The notes under the pieces: generated by a model
What the model saw: the letters and a program-made list of their open reading frames with translations, nothing else
Database searches by the model: none
Told to the model about the DNA's origin: nothing
From: Rhodobacter viridis
Lineage (GTDB): Bacteria > Pseudomonadota > Alphaproteobacteria > Rhodobacterales > Rhodobacteraceae
Assembly: GCF_003217355.1 (NCBI RefSeq)
Contig: NZ_QJTK01000001.1
Location: 496,001-560,000, forward strand
Length of the DNA stretch: 64,000 nt
Reading direction: 5' to 3'
Shown: positions 18,649 through 28,417 of the stretch, piece by piece
Layout of the letters: the number at the start of each line of letters is the position of its first letter
Numbering within the stretch: position 1 is the stretch's first letter
Position numbers and translations under genes: made by a program

Positions 18649-20030
18649 CACAGCGCCTCCAGCTTCGCCGCGTCAAAGCCCGCGCCGGGCAGAAGCTCGA
18701 CGCCCGCTTTCGACATCCGCACCTCGACCCCCGCCGCCATCAGCGCGGATTTGAGCGCATCGACCGGGGCGAAGTCCTTGGTTTCCATCGCTTTCGCGCG
18801 CAGCTCGGCAAGCTTCGCGGCAAGCTCCGACAGGTCAACCTCGGGCGCCTTGGCCCAGTCGCCCATCTCGTCCAAGAGCAGACCCAGCATCTGCGCCGAG
18901 CCCTTGAGCAGCGCAGGCTCGCCCGTCAGACCATGCAGCACCGCAAGCGCGCCCGCGGTGTTCAGATCATCGGCCAGCGCCTCCAGCACGCCGGGCGCAA
19001 CCTCATGCGAGGGCGCAACCCCCGCCGTCAGCGCCCGCCATTTGCGAAGCGTCGCCTCGGCCTGCGCGGCCTTCTCGGCGGTCCAGTCCATCGGCTTGCC
19101 GTAATGCGTCTGCAGGAAGACAAAGCGGATCACTTCGCCCGGGATGCCCTGATCGAGCAGATCCCGCACGGTGAAGAAATTGCCCAAAGACTTGGACATC
19201 TTCTTGCCCTCGACCTGCAGCATCTCGTTGTGCAGCCAGACATTCGCGAAGCCACCCTCGGGATGGGCGCAGCAGCTTTGCGCGATCTCGTTTTCATGGT
19301 GCGGGAATTGCAGGTCGATCCCGCCCGCGTGAATGTCGAAAGACGCGCCCAGCAGTTCGTAAGACATTGCCGAGCACTCGATATGCCAGCCCGGACGACC
19401 GCGACCCCAGGGGCTGTCCCAACCCGGCAGGTCCGCATCCGACGGCTTCCAGAGCACGAAATCCATCGGGTCTTCCTTGAAGGGCGCCACCTCGACGCGC
19501 GCGCCGGCGATCATGTCATCGACCGACCGGCCCGAAAGCGCGCCATACTCGGTGTAGCTGCGCACCCGGAACAGCACATGGCCGTCCTTGGCATAGGCGT
19601 GCCCCTTGGCGATCAGATCGGCAATCATCGCGATCATCGCGCCGATATAGTCGGTCGCCCGCGGCTCGTGATCGGGGCGCAGCGCCCCAAGCGCGTCCAT
19701 GTCGGCGTGATACCAGCCGATGGTTTCCTCGGTCCGGGCGCGGATCAGCTCTTCCAGCGTGCCGGGGGCGCCCGCCTCTTTGCGCGAAAGGGCCGTCGCG
19801 TTGATCTTGTCGTCGACATCGGTGAAATTGCGCACATAAGTCACGTGACCCGTGCCATAGACATGGCGCAGAAGCCGGTAAAGCACATCGAACACCACGA
19901 CCGGCCGCGCATTGCCCAGATGGGCGCGGTCATAGACGGTCGGACCGCAGAGATACATCCGCACATTCCTCGGATCGAGCGGGCGGAACGCTTCCTTGCG
20001 GCGGGTCTTGGTGTTGTGCAGACGGATCAT
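18648..20030 (-). CDS. cysS: Cysteinyl-tRNA synthetase
   Basis: Class I synthetase of 460 residues that charges tRNA-Cys. It shows the N-terminal [19 protein letters not shown], in which HLGN replaces the usual HIGH tetrad (common in this enzyme). The zinc ligands are the Cys of CGPTVYD, a Cys in [10 protein letters not shown] and the HHENE stretch. The KMSKSLGN loop is also present. The start at 20030 is chosen from the family start [11 protein letters not shown]. Translationally coupled to cimA. Confidence 0.95.
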   Translation of the reverse strand: MIRLHNTKTRRKEAFRPLDPRNVRMYLCGPTVYDRAHLGNARPVVVFDVLYRLLRHVYGTGHVTYVRNFTDVDDKINATALSRKEAGAPGTLEELIRARTEETIGWYHADMDALGALRPDHEPRATDYIGAMIAMIADLIAKGHAYAKDGHVLFRVRSYTEYGALSGRSVDDMIAGARVEVAPFKEDPMDFVLWKPSDADLPGWDSPWGRGRPGWHIECSAMSYELLGASFDIHAGGIDLQFPHHENEIAQSCCAHPEGGFANVWLHNEMLQVEGKKMSKSLGNFFTVRDLLDQGIPGEVIRFVFLQTHYGKPMDWTAEKAAQAEATLRKWRALTAGVAPSHEVAPGVLEALADDLNTAGALAVLHGLTGEPALLKGSAQMLGLLLDEMGDWAKAPEVDLSELAAKLAELRAKAMETKDFAPVDALKSALMAAGVEVRMSKAGVELLPGAGFDAAKLEAL

Positions 20031-20097
20031 CGGCTTCCTCGCAACTTTGTCGTTGCGGATTAGCGCAAATGCGGGCGCGAGGGAACAGCAGAACCGC

Positions 20098-20892
20098 TTA
20101 GGCGGCCGCGGCCTGACGCTGGGGGGCAAAGGGCTCGATCGTCAGCGAGGCGCCTTCGAAGATGCAAAACGACCCGGGCGGAACCGCGATCCAGTCGCCC
20201 TCGCCATCCTCGAGCGGCTCGGACACGACGGCCCGGCCGCGCCGGGTGTCGGACCAGCGGTGATAGAGTGTCGGCGCCAGTTCGTCCGACGCATAGCGCA
20301 CCGCGTAAAGCCGTTTGCCATCGGAAAAGGCCGCGGTCAGGCGCATGTGCGGCCCCTGCCCGCGCTCGCGCGACAAGGCTTCAAGCCGCGCCGTCGCCCG
20401 TTCGAGCGCAGGCTTGGGATCGTCATCCAGCCCCTCGGACAGCGCGAGCAGAAACAACGCCTCGCTGTCGGTCGCGCCCTTGCGATGCGGGTAAAGGTGA
20501 TCGGGGATCAGCATCTCGCCCGCGCGGCGAAAGGCGCTGTAGCCGCCGATCTGGCCGTTGTGCATGAAGCTCCAGCGGCCGACGACGAAAGGATGGCAGT
20601 TGTTGCGGCTGGTCGCGGTCCCGGTCGAGGCCCGCACATGGGCCAAAAAGAGCGGCGATTTCACCTGCGCAGTCAAGGACTTGAGGTTGGGGTCTGACCA
20701 GGCGGGCATGACATCGCGGTAAAGCCCGGGCTCGGGGCGCTCGCCATACCAGGCCAGACCGAAGCCATCGGCGTTGATCGACGTGTGACATTGCGTGGCG
20801 CAATGGCTCTGGTGGATCAGCGAATGCCCCGGCTTCGAGACGATATCCTCAAGAAAGATCGGTTCCCCGACATAGGCTGCCCAACGGCACAT
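20098..20892 (-). CDS. Class II glutamine amidotransferase (EgtC/YafJ-like)
   Basis: Ntn-hydrolase of 264 residues that begins [11 protein letters not shown], so Cys2 becomes the N-terminal nucleophile after Met removal. It has the [10 protein letters not shown] and FLAHVRAST segments and the HNGQIGGY oxyanion-hole region typical of the YafJ/EgtC group. No ergothioneine genes are nearby, so a specific pathway cannot be assigned. It stands alone between alaS-DUF1330 and cysS on the same strand. Confidence 0.85.
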   Translation of the reverse strand: MCRWAAYVGEPIFLEDIVSKPGHSLIHQSHCATQCHTSINADGFGLAWYGERPEPGLYRDVMPAWSDPNLKSLTAQVKSPLFLAHVRASTGTATSRNNCHPFVVGRWSFMHNGQIGGYSAFRRAGEMLIPDHLYPHRKGATDSEALFLLALSEGLDDDPKPALERATARLEALSRERGQGPHMRLTAAFSDGKRLYAVRYASDELAPTLYHRWSDTRRGRAVVSEPLEDGEGDWIAVPPGSFCIFEGASLTIEPFAPQRQAAAA

Positions 20893-20980
20893 TTTCTTGC
20901 CCCAAACAGGCGGTTGGCTCCGCCCCGGTTGGCGTTGACATGATGCTGTTACAGTAACGCAATCCGGGACGGGGCGAAAG

Positions 20981-21271
20981 TCAGGCGTTCTCCTCGACGA
21001 TCACGAGATCGCGTTCCGAGGCGCCTTTGGCATGCGCAAGCGCGGCCTGATAGGCGTCCGAATGGTAGCAGGCGACGGCGGCCTCAAGGCTCGGGAATCG
21101 CGCGACAACATTGCGCGCGCGATCATTGCCTTCGAGCTGCACATAGCGGGTGGCGCGGGCGAGGAAGACCCCGCCATGCGCCGCAATCGCCGGACCCGCG
21201 GCTGCGGCATATTTGCCGTAAGCCTCGGCGTCGAGCACCTTCACATGGGCAATCCAGAGCGCCGAGGGCAT
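20981..21271 (-). CDS. DUF1330 dimeric alpha/beta-barrel protein
   Basis: A 96-residue protein of the DUF1330 ferredoxin-like fold. It starts PSALWIAHVKVLDAEAYGKY and continues with the ARFPSLEAAVACYHSDAYQ stretch found in the family. The biochemical role is unknown. The ATG overlaps the alaS stop (TGATG), so it is co-transcribed with and coupled to alaS. Confidence 0.85.
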   Translation of the reverse strand: MPSALWIAHVKVLDAEAYGKYAAAAGPAIAAHGGVFLARATRYVQLEGNDRARNVVARFPSLEAAVACYHSDAYQAALAHAKGASERDLVIVEENA

Positions 21272-23925
21272 CACAGCGCCTCCAGCATGGCTTTGACCGC
21301 GGCTACGGCCTCGTCGGATTTGGCCGGATCAGCCCCGCCCGCCTGCGCCATGTCCGGGCGACCACCGCCACCCTTGCCCCCAAGCGCCGCCGCCGCGATC
21401 TTGACGATCTCGACCGCGGAAACGGTGCCGGTCTTGTCCGCCGTCACCCCCGCCGCACAGGCCGCCTTGCCGCCGGTATCGGCCACGACGAGCACCGCGC
21501 CCGAGCCGACCTTTTCCTTGAGACTGTCGACGAGCGCCGGAAGATCCTTGCCGGACACCCCCGAAACCACTTGAGCAATGAAGCGCAAGCCCTTGATTTC
21601 CAGAACTTCCGGGCCACCGGCTGCACCGCCGCCCATGGCCAGTTCGCGACGCAGCTGCGCCACTTCATTGGCCAGCGCCTTGCGTTCCTCGGCCAGCGCC
21701 TTGACCCGATCGGCCACTTCCGCGGGCGAGGTCTTCAGCATCGCCGCCACGTCCGACAGCCGCGCGTTCTGCGCCTTCAGCCAGTCGAGCGCCGCCTGAC
21801 CGGTCAGCGCCTCGAAGCGCCGAACCCCCGCCGAAGACGCGCTTTCGCCAAGCGCCACGAAGGCGCCGATGTCGCCGGTGCGCTTCACATGCGTGCCGCC
21901 GCACAGCTCCAGCGAATAGGTCCGCCCGTCATGCCCCTTGCCCGAGCCAAGCTGCTCGCCCATCGAGACGACGCGGACTTCATCGCCATATTTCTCGCCA
22001 AAGAGCGCCTGCGCCCCAAGGCCGCGGGCATCGTCGGGCGTCATGATCCGGGTTTCGACCGGGGTGTTCTGCCGGATGAAGGCGTTCACCTCGGCCTCGA
22101 CCGCCACCAGTTCCTCGGCCGTCATCGCCTTGCCGTGGCTGAAGTCGAAGCGCAGCCGGTCCTCGGCGTTCAGCGAGCCCTTCTGCGCGACGTGATCGCC
22201 AAGCGCGCGGCGCAGCGCCTCGTGCAGCAGGTGGGTGGCCGAGTGGTTCGCCCGAATGGCCGAGCGCCGCGCATGATCGACTTCCAGCTTCGCGGGCTGA
22301 CCCTTGGCCACCTTGCCCTCGACGACCTCGCCGATGTGGATGAACACACCCGCGACCTTTTTCGTGTCGGTGATGCGGATCTCGGCGCTGTCGGTGCGGA
22401 TGATGCCGTGATCGCCGACCTGACCACCGGATTCCGCGTAGAACGGCGTCTGGTTGACGACGATCTGCACCGTGCCCGTGGCCTCGGCGACCTCAGTGCC
22501 CTCGATCACCAACGCCTGGATCTGCCCCTCGGCGGTTTCGGTGTCATAGCCGAGGAATTCGGTGACGCCCGCGCGTTCCGCAATCTCGAACCAGACCTTG
22601 GCATCCTTGGCCTCGCCCGAGCCCGACCAGCTCGCCCGCGCTTTCGCCTTCTGTTCGTCCATCGCGGCATCGAAGCCCGCGGTGTCGACGGTCCGGCCCT
22701 TTTCGCGCAAAGCATCCTGCGTCAGATCGAGCGGGAAGCCATAGGTGTCGTAAAGCTTGAACGCAGCATTGCCCGGCAGCTCCGCCCCTTCGGGCAGCGC
22801 GGCGAGTTCGTCGTCCAAAAGCTTCAGACCGCGTTCCAGCGTGACCTTGAACCGGGTTTCCTCGAGCTTCAGCGTTTCCTCGATCAGCGCCTGAGCGCGG
22901 ACGAGTTCGGGATAAGCCGCCCCCATCTGCCGCACCAGCGCCGGAACCAGCTTGTGCATCACCGGATCCTTCGCGCCGAGCATGTGCGCGTGACGCGCGG
23001 CCCGACGCAGGATGCGGCGCAGCACATAGCCGCGCCCGTCGTTCGAGGGCATCACGCCGTCGGCAATCAGGAATGAGGTCGAGCGCAGGTGGTCGGCGAT
23101 GACGCGGTGATGCACCTTGCCCGCCCCGTCCGGATCGGCCGAGGTCGCATGCGCCGAAGCCTCGATCAGCGCCCGCATCAGATCGGTGTCGTAATTGTCG
23201 TGCTTGCCTTGCAGCAGCGCGCCGATCCGTTCCAGCCCCATGCCGGTGTCGATCGACTGCATCTCCAGTTCAACCATCGAGCCGTCTTCAAACTGCTCGT
23301 TCTGCATGAAGACGTTGTTCCAGATCTCGATGAACCGGTCGCCGTCCTCGTCCTTCGAGCCGGGCGGGCCACCCCAGATGTGATCGCCGTGATCAAAGAA
23401 AATCTCGGTGCAGGGGCCGCAAGGACCGGTCGGCCCCATCTGCCAGAAGTTGTCCTTGGTGGCGATGCGGATGATGCGCTCGTCGGTCAGGCCCGAGACC
23501 TTCTTCCAGATCGTCGCCGCCTCGTCATCGGTGTGATAGACGGTGACCAGCAGTTTGGATTTCGGAATGTCGAAATCCTTGGTCAGCAGCTCCCAGGCAT
23601 AGGTGATCGCCTTTTCCTTGAAGTAATCGCCAAAGGAAAAGTTGCCGAGCATCTCGAAGAAGGTGTGGTGGCGCGCGGTATAGCCGACGTTGTCAAGGTC
23701 GTTGTGCTTGCCGCCCGCGCGGACGCATTTCTGCGCCGTCGTCGCGCGGACGTAATCGCGCTTTTCCACCCCGGTGAAGCAGTTCTTGAACTGCACCATG
23801 CCCGAGTTGGTGAACATCAGCGTCGGGTCGTTGCGGGGAACCAGCGGAGAGCTTTCCACCACGCGGTGACCGTTCTTTTCGAAGAAGGCAAGGAAGGTGG
23901 ACCGGATGTCGTTCAGACTGGGCAT
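21271..23925 (-). CDS. alaS: Alanyl-tRNA synthetase
   Basis: Class II synthetase of 884 residues. It has the aminoacylation domain (motif 1 region near [20 protein letters not shown], motif 2 [22 protein letters not shown]), and the editing domain with [12 protein letters not shown] and the [15 protein letters not shown] zinc/editing motif. The C-terminal DHHA1 domain carries [16 protein letters not shown]. Length agrees with E. coli AlaRS. The start at 23925 matches the family; the 33 in-frame codons upstream are not conserved-looking. The Shine-Dalgarno AAGG is modest. Confidence 0.96.
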   Translation of the reverse strand: MPSLNDIRSTFLAFFEKNGHRVVESSPLVPRNDPTLMFTNSGMVQFKNCFTGVEKRDYVRATTAQKCVRAGGKHNDLDNVGYTARHHTFFEMLGNFSFGDYFKEKAITYAWELLTKDFDIPKSKLLVTVYHTDDEAATIWKKVSGLTDERIIRIATKDNFWQMGPTGPCGPCTEIFFDHGDHIWGGPPGSKDEDGDRFIEIWNNVFMQNEQFEDGSMVELEMQSIDTGMGLERIGALLQGKHDNYDTDLMRALIEASAHATSADPDGAGKVHHRVIADHLRSTSFLIADGVMPSNDGRGYVLRRILRRAARHAHMLGAKDPVMHKLVPALVRQMGAAYPELVRAQALIEETLKLEETRFKVTLERGLKLLDDELAALPEGAELPGNAAFKLYDTYGFPLDLTQDALREKGRTVDTAGFDAAMDEQKAKARASWSGSGEAKDAKVWFEIAERAGVTEFLGYDTETAEGQIQALVIEGTEVAEATGTVQIVVNQTPFYAESGGQVGDHGIIRTDSAEIRITDTKKVAGVFIHIGEVVEGKVAKGQPAKLEVDHARRSAIRANHSATHLLHEALRRALGDHVAQKGSLNAEDRLRFDFSHGKAMTAEELVAVEAEVNAFIRQNTPVETRIMTPDDARGLGAQALFGEKYGDEVRVVSMGEQLGSGKGHDGRTYSLELCGGTHVKRTGDIGAFVALGESASSAGVRRFEALTGQAALDWLKAQNARLSDVAAMLKTSPAEVADRVKALAEERKALANEVAQLRRELAMGGGAAGGPEVLEIKGLRFIAQVVSGVSGKDLPALVDSLKEKVGSGAVLVVADTGGKAACAAGVTADKTGTVSAVEIVKIAAAALGGKGGGGRPDMAQAGGADPAKSDEAVAAVKAMLEAL

Positions 23926-23990
23926 GGGCAAGCCTTTTTTGCGGATTTCCCCCCGTTTAGCGGCCCGGCCCCGCCCTGTCCAGAAAGCAA

Positions 23991-24015
23991 AACGGCCGGG
24001 GATGACCCGGCCGTT
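23991..24015 (-). terminator. Rho-independent terminator of recA
   Basis: Perfect 10-bp stem AACGGCCGGG/CCCGGCCGTT with a five-base loop. On the minus strand it is followed by TTTGCTTT. It lies about 50 bases past the recA stop and before alaS, so it ends the recA transcript and isolates alaS. Confidence 0.88.
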
Positions 24016-24064
24016 CTCCTGCACCCTTCTGGTGCTGCTGCGCGCGGCAGCGGGCCTTGCGGCC

Positions 24065-25132
24065 TTATTCTTCGGTCAGGTCTTCCTCGCTCGGCGTGAC
24101 GCCGAAATCGAGCCCGTGGCTTGCCCGGATCTTGTCTTCGATTTCATAAGCGATGTCGGGATTGTCGCGCAGGAATTGCTTGGCATTCTCGCGGCCCTGC
24201 CCGATGCGCTCGTCGCCATAGGAATACCAGGACCCCGATTTCGCCACGACCCCGGCTTTGACGCCCAGATCGACCAGCTCGCCAACCTTGGAAATGCCCT
24301 CGCCATACAGGATGTCGAATTCGACCTCGCGGAAGGGCGGCGCCACCTTGTTCTTCACCACCTTGACGCGGGTCTGGTTCCCGATCACCTCGTCGCGGTC
24401 CTTGATCGATCCGACGCGGCGAATGTCAAGACGCACGGAAGCATAGAATTTCAAGGCATTGCCGCCCGAAGTTGTCTCGGGCGAGCCGAACATCACGCCG
24501 ATCTTCATGCGGATCTGGTTGATGAAGATCACCATGCAGTTCGAGCGCCCGATCGAGGCGGTCAGCTTGCGCATCGCCTGAGACATCAGACGCGCCTGCG
24601 CACCAACCGTCGCATCGCCCATGTCCCCCTCGATCTCGGCCTTCGGCGTCAGCGCCGCGACCGAGTCGACAACGACCAGACTCACCGCGCCCGAGCGCAC
24701 CAGCGTGTCGACGATCTCCAGCGCCTGCTCGCCGGTGTCGGGCTGCGAGATCAGCAGCTCTTCGAGGTTCACGCCGAGTTTCTTCGCATAATAGGGGTCA
24801 AGCGCATGTTCCGCGTCGACAAAGGCGCAGACGCCCCCCTTTTTCTGCTCTTCCGCGATGCAATGCAGCGTCAGCGTGGTCTTGCCCGAGCTTTCCGGCC
24901 CGTAGATCTCGACGATGCGCCCCTTCGGCAGACCGCCGATGCCAAGCGCGATATCGAGGCCAAGCGACCCGGTCGAGGTCGCCTCGATCTCCGGCGGCGG
25001 GTTGTCGCCGCCCAGCTTCATGATCGAGCCCTTGCCGAACTGCCGTTCGATCTGCGCAAGGGCCGATTCCAGCGCCTTTTGCTTGTCTGCCTTGCCTTTG
25101 TCATTCATCTCGAACAAGCCCGTCGTTGCCAT
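24065..25132 (-). CDS. recA: Recombinase RecA
   Basis: Strand-exchange protein and LexA co-protease of 355 residues. Walker [10 protein letters not shown] lies at about 78-86, Walker [11 protein letters not shown], the L1 region [13 protein letters not shown] and the L2 region [14 protein letters not shown] are in order, and the C-terminus is acidic (SEEDLTEE). The start [17 protein letters not shown] follows in-frame upstream sequence that is not RecA-like. A LexA-type box lies about 60 bases upstream and a strong terminator follows. Confidence 0.97.
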   Translation of the reverse strand: MATTGLFEMNDKGKADKQKALESALAQIERQFGKGSIMKLGGDNPPPEIEATSTGSLGLDIALGIGGLPKGRIVEIYGPESSGKTTLTLHCIAEEQKKGGVCAFVDAEHALDPYYAKKLGVNLEELLISQPDTGEQALEIVDTLVRSGAVSLVVVDSVAALTPKAEIEGDMGDATVGAQARLMSQAMRKLTASIGRSNCMVIFINQIRMKIGVMFGSPETTSGGNALKFYASVRLDIRRVGSIKDRDEVIGNQTRVKVVKNKVAPPFREVEFDILYGEGISKVGELVDLGVKAGVVAKSGSWYSYGDERIGQGRENAKQFLRDNPDIAYEIEDKIRASHGLDFGVTPSEEDLTEE

Positions 25133-25192
25133 CTGTCGTCCCCTTATCCCATAGGGCGCGCGCCGCGGCAATCGACCGGGCACATCGCATTC

Positions 25193-25207
25193 GTTCCCCT
25201 CTTGTTC
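25193..25207. promoter_or_regulatory. LexA (SOS) box upstream of recA
   Basis: GTTC-CCCTCTT-GTTC fits exactly the GTTC-N7-GTTC direct-repeat operator bound by LexA in Rhodobacter and other alphaproteobacteria; on the recA strand it reads GAAC-N7-GAAC. It lies 61-75 bases upstream of the recA ATG, where a promoter would be. LexA control of recA is inferred. Confidence 0.85.
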
Positions 25208-25375
25208 TCATGATATGAGTACATTTGAAGAACATTGCAATCAAATTCGCACCAATGAGCTTGCGCTAACATGGTTAAGAATTGGTTTAAGCGCGTTCCG
25301 AAACCAGATCCGGGCGGCTTTACCCAGACCTGTGCTTTCAGTAAGACGGGGCAAACCGTCGGGAGACTTTGGCAA

Positions 25376-25969
25376 ATGCTGATTTTCTGGGAGCAAAGGC
25401 TGGTGTTTCTGGCAACACCGAAGGCGGGTTCGACAGCCGTCGAGGTGTCGCTCGAATCGCTCGCGAGCGTGTCGATGCAGCGCCCTGCCCCGATGAAGCA
25501 CATGAGCGCCACCGAGTATCATCAAGTTCTGGCGCCCTGGCTTGCTGCCAAGGCGGGCGCGCCCTTTACCACCGTTGCGCTGATGCGCGAGCCGATCGGT
25601 TGGCTGCGCTCATGGTATCGGTTCCGCACCCGCGACGATATCGAGGACCCCGATCATCCGATGGCAGGCAAGAGCTTCGACGCCTTTGCGCAAGATTACA
25701 TGGCGGCCAAACCGCCGCCGCATGCGGATATCGGCTCGCAATCTGCGCATCTCTGCGCGGCCGATGGCACGCCGCGGGTCGACCGCATCTTCCGCTACGA
25801 GGAAATTGGCTCCTTCGTGCATTTCCTCGAAGACCGACTCGATTGCGCCATCACGCTGTCGCGGGTGAACGTGCCTCCGGCCGCGGATGTCGAACTGCAG
25901 CCGGAAACCGAGGCGGCGCTGAAACGCGCCATGGCCGCAGATTTCCGGCTTTACGACAGCCTCGCCTGA
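25376..25969 (+). CDS. Sulfotransferase-like P-loop protein
   Basis: A 197-residue protein beginning MLIFWEQRLVFLATPKAGST. The TPKAGST loop is the 5'-PAPS binding motif of sulfotransferase-fold proteins, and MREPIGWLRSWYRFR matches the 3'-phosphate-binding segment. Close relatives in Rhodobacteraceae are often labelled gamma-glutamyl kinase, which the sequence does not support. The start at 25376 follows GGGAGA; the earlier in-frame ATG at 25271 gives an extension without family character. Divergent from recA. Substrate unknown. Confidence 0.7.
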   Translation: MLIFWEQRLVFLATPKAGSTAVEVSLESLASVSMQRPAPMKHMSATEYHQVLAPWLAAKAGAPFTTVALMREPIGWLRSWYRFRTRDDIEDPDHPMAGKSFDAFAQDYMAAKPPPHADIGSQSAHLCAADGTPRVDRIFRYEEIGSFVHFLEDRLDCAITLSRVNVPPAADVELQPETEAALKRAMAADFRLYDSLA

Positions 25970-25977
25970 ACCGGGCC

Positions 25978-28305
25978 TCAGGAGGCCCGGGCCCGGCGGG
26001 CGATCTGGTTTTGCACCGTCGCCGTCAACTCGCTGAGCGAGAAGGGTTTCGGCAGGAAGATCGAGTTCGGGGTCGGCGGACGGCCGTCGCGGAACACGTC
26101 CTCGGCATAGCCCGAGACGAAGACGACGGCGGTCTCCGGGCGGCTTTTCAGCGCCTCGGCCACCCAGGTCGGGCCATCCATGCCGGGCATGATCACGTCA
26201 GTGACAAACACGTCGAACTGCAACTGGTCATCTTCGAGGATCCGCAGCGCCTCCTCGGCATTTTCGGCTTCGAAAACCGTGTAGCCACGCAGCTTCAACG
26301 CGCGCGAGGCGAAGGCCCGCACCGGGGCCTCGTCCTCGACCAGAAGCACCATCGCGGCGGAGTTCTCTTCGAGGCTCGGCAATTCCATCGTCGGCAGCGC
26401 CGGCTCCTGCTCGATCTCGGACGGGCGATCATGCGCTGGCAGGAACAGCGTGAAACAGGTCCCCGACCCCAGAACCGAGTCACAGAAGATGTAGCCGCCG
26501 GTCTGCTTCACGATCCCGTAGGCGGTCGAGAGGCCAAGCCCCGTGCCTTCGCCCGGTTTTTTCGTCGTGTAGAAGGGCTCGAAGATCTTGCCGAGCTTGT
26601 CGGCCGGGATCCCGACCCCTTCATCGGTGACCTTGACCACGACGTAATTGCCCTTCGGCACCGCGGCGCGGTCGCGTTTCAGATCCTCGATCAGATGCAG
26701 GTTTTCGGTCTCGATCCGGATCTCGCCGCCGCCCGGCATCGCGTCGCGCGCGTTGACGACGAGGTTCATGATCACCTGTTCCAGCTGCCGCTTGTCGGCC
26801 CGGATCGGTGCAAGGTTCGGGTCATGCGTCAGCGTCAGCACGACCTTTTCGCCGGTCAGGCGATTGAGAAGATGCGTCAGATCCGAAAGCGTATCGCGCA
26901 GATCGATGATCCGCGGCTTCAGCGTCTGCTTGCGCGAGAACGCCAGAAGCTGACCCACCAGCGAGGCCGCGCGATTCGCGTTCTGGCTGATCTGATCGAG
27001 ATCGGTGTAATCCGGGTCGCCCTTGTCGTGGCGCAGCATCAGAAGATCGCAATGACCCGAGATCGCCGTGAGCAAGTTGTTGAAATCATGTGCAACCCCG
27101 CCGGCGAGCTGGCCAATGGCCTGCATCTTCTGGCTCTGCACGAACTGGCCTTCGAGCGTCTTCAGCTGCGTTGCATCCGACAGCACGGCAATCAGCCCCG
27201 GCCGCCCCTCTTCGACGACACGCGCCAGCGTCACTTGCAAGAACACCTCGCGATCGCCGCGACGGGCCCGCAGCACTTCGGGACGTCGATCGGTCCGACC
27301 GGCGACCGCATCGACGACCCAGTCATCGACCGGACGCCCCAGCCCCTCGAACAGCTCCGAGAGCTTGGTCGAGGCCGGGATCTGCCCCAGCAGCCCCCGC
27401 GCCGCGCGGTTCACCTCGATCACCCGGCCATCGACGGTCAGACGCATCAGCGCCACCGGCAAGGCCTCGAACGACACCGGATCGGTGCTCGGCGCACGGC
27501 CCGGCGCCACCGGCATCAGATAAATCTCGTCGCGCCCGCCCGCGCCGTCGATCTGCGCCACCATGCAGCGCAAGGGCCCCTCGATCGTCGCGATCTCCTG
27601 CTCCTCGCCCGAGCGGATCGGCAATTCGGTGAAGATGCGGTCGAGCGTGCGGACACGCTCGCCCACCAGTCGCCGCAAGGCTTCGTTCATGAACAGGATC
27701 GTGCCCGATTTCGAGGCCGTCAGCATCGGCAGCGAAATGCTTTCTGCACCGCGCCCGCCGACCGGACGTTCGGTCATGTCCTCGAGCCGCCACAGAAACC
27801 CGCCGCCCTCGATCTGATGCACCGAAAGCCGCACATGGCCCCGCCGCGTCACCAGATCCTCGCGCGCCGCGCCAAGCGCCGCCGCCTTCGACTGCAGCCG
27901 CGTCAGCATCCCGCCCGGATTGGCAAAAATCTCGCCCAGGGCGCGGGTCAGGGTCTGCCCCCCGCGCGAGCCGAAGCGCTCGATCGCGGCGCGGTTCTGA
28001 TAGCCGATCTCGCCCTCGCTGTCGGTGGTGAAGGAGGGCGAGGCATCATGCACGATGAAGGCGGAAATCGCATTGGCGACCTGCGTGCGCCGCCGCGCCA
28101 GATAGCGCTGCGCGAGCTTCGCCAAGGCCGAAAGCAGCAGGAAACTGCCCGACATCGACAATAGCAGCGTCATCATCACGCGGTCCTGCACGAAATAGCC
28201 CGCCGCCCCGGCCGCAAGGCCAAGGATGAGCAACCACACCGCCCCGGGCGCGATCAGGGCCGCTGAACGGCCGAGGGGCTCCATGGGCTGATCGGGGTGT
28301 GCCAC
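25978..28305 (-). CDS. cckA: Hybrid sensor histidine kinase CckA
   Basis: Membrane hybrid kinase of 775 residues. Two helices (about residues 17-60), then PAS-like domains (about 85-180, 185-270 and 285-375), then HisKA with the phospho-acceptor in GGVAHDFNNLL, HATPase_c (NLVVNARDAMPGGG, DEGVGIP, GTGLGLSTAYGIV) and a C-terminal receiver with VTDVIMPGMDG. Architecture and sequence are those of CckA, which phosphorylates CtrA through ChpT. In R. capsulatus this pathway controls motility and gene transfer agent release and maturation. Convergent with the sulfotransferase-like gene, nine bases apart. Confidence 0.92.
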   Translation of the reverse strand: MAHPDQPMEPLGRSAALIAPGAVWLLILGLAAGAAGYFVQDRVMMTLLLSMSGSFLLLSALAKLAQRYLARRRTQVANAISAFIVHDASPSFTTDSEGEIGYQNRAAIERFGSRGGQTLTRALGEIFANPGGMLTRLQSKAAALGAAREDLVTRRGHVRLSVHQIEGGGFLWRLEDMTERPVGGRGAESISLPMLTASKSGTILFMNEALRRLVGERVRTLDRIFTELPIRSGEEQEIATIEGPLRCMVAQIDGAGGRDEIYLMPVAPGRAPSTDPVSFEALPVALMRLTVDGRVIEVNRAARGLLGQIPASTKLSELFEGLGRPVDDWVVDAVAGRTDRRPEVLRARRGDREVFLQVTLARVVEEGRPGLIAVLSDATQLKTLEGQFVQSQKMQAIGQLAGGVAHDFNNLLTAISGHCDLLMLRHDKGDPDYTDLDQISQNANRAASLVGQLLAFSRKQTLKPRIIDLRDTLSDLTHLLNRLTGEKVVLTLTHDPNLAPIRADKRQLEQVIMNLVVNARDAMPGGGEIRIETENLHLIEDLKRDRAAVPKGNYVVVKVTDEGVGIPADKLGKIFEPFYTTKKPGEGTGLGLSTAYGIVKQTGGYIFCDSVLGSGTCFTLFLPAHDRPSEIEQEPALPTMELPSLEENSAAMVLLVEDEAPVRAFASRALKLRGYTVFEAENAEEALRILEDDQLQFDVFVTDVIMPGMDGPTWVAEALKSRPETAVVFVSGYAEDVFRDGRPPTPNSIFLPKPFSLSELTATVQNQIARRARAS

Positions 28306-28417
28306 TGGCTTCTTCCTGCGCAGAATCGTCTCCTCGCATTGCGGGTCAATTCGGTTAAAGCCTGCTTAACAAGACTCAGCTTCAACCCAAAGGTGTATCA
28401 CAAAGTTCTCGTTACGT

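Noticed and set aside
18648-20030. Missing HIGH motif in the cysteinyl-tRNA synthetase
   Set aside because: HLGN/HIGN at this place is common in alphaproteobacterial CysRS and the KMSKS loop is intact, so the enzyme is normal.
25271-25375. Longer N-terminus for the sulfotransferase-like gene
   Set aside because: The extra residues lack family similarity, while the internal ATG at 25376 has a suitable GGGAGA upstream and begins right at the conserved fold.
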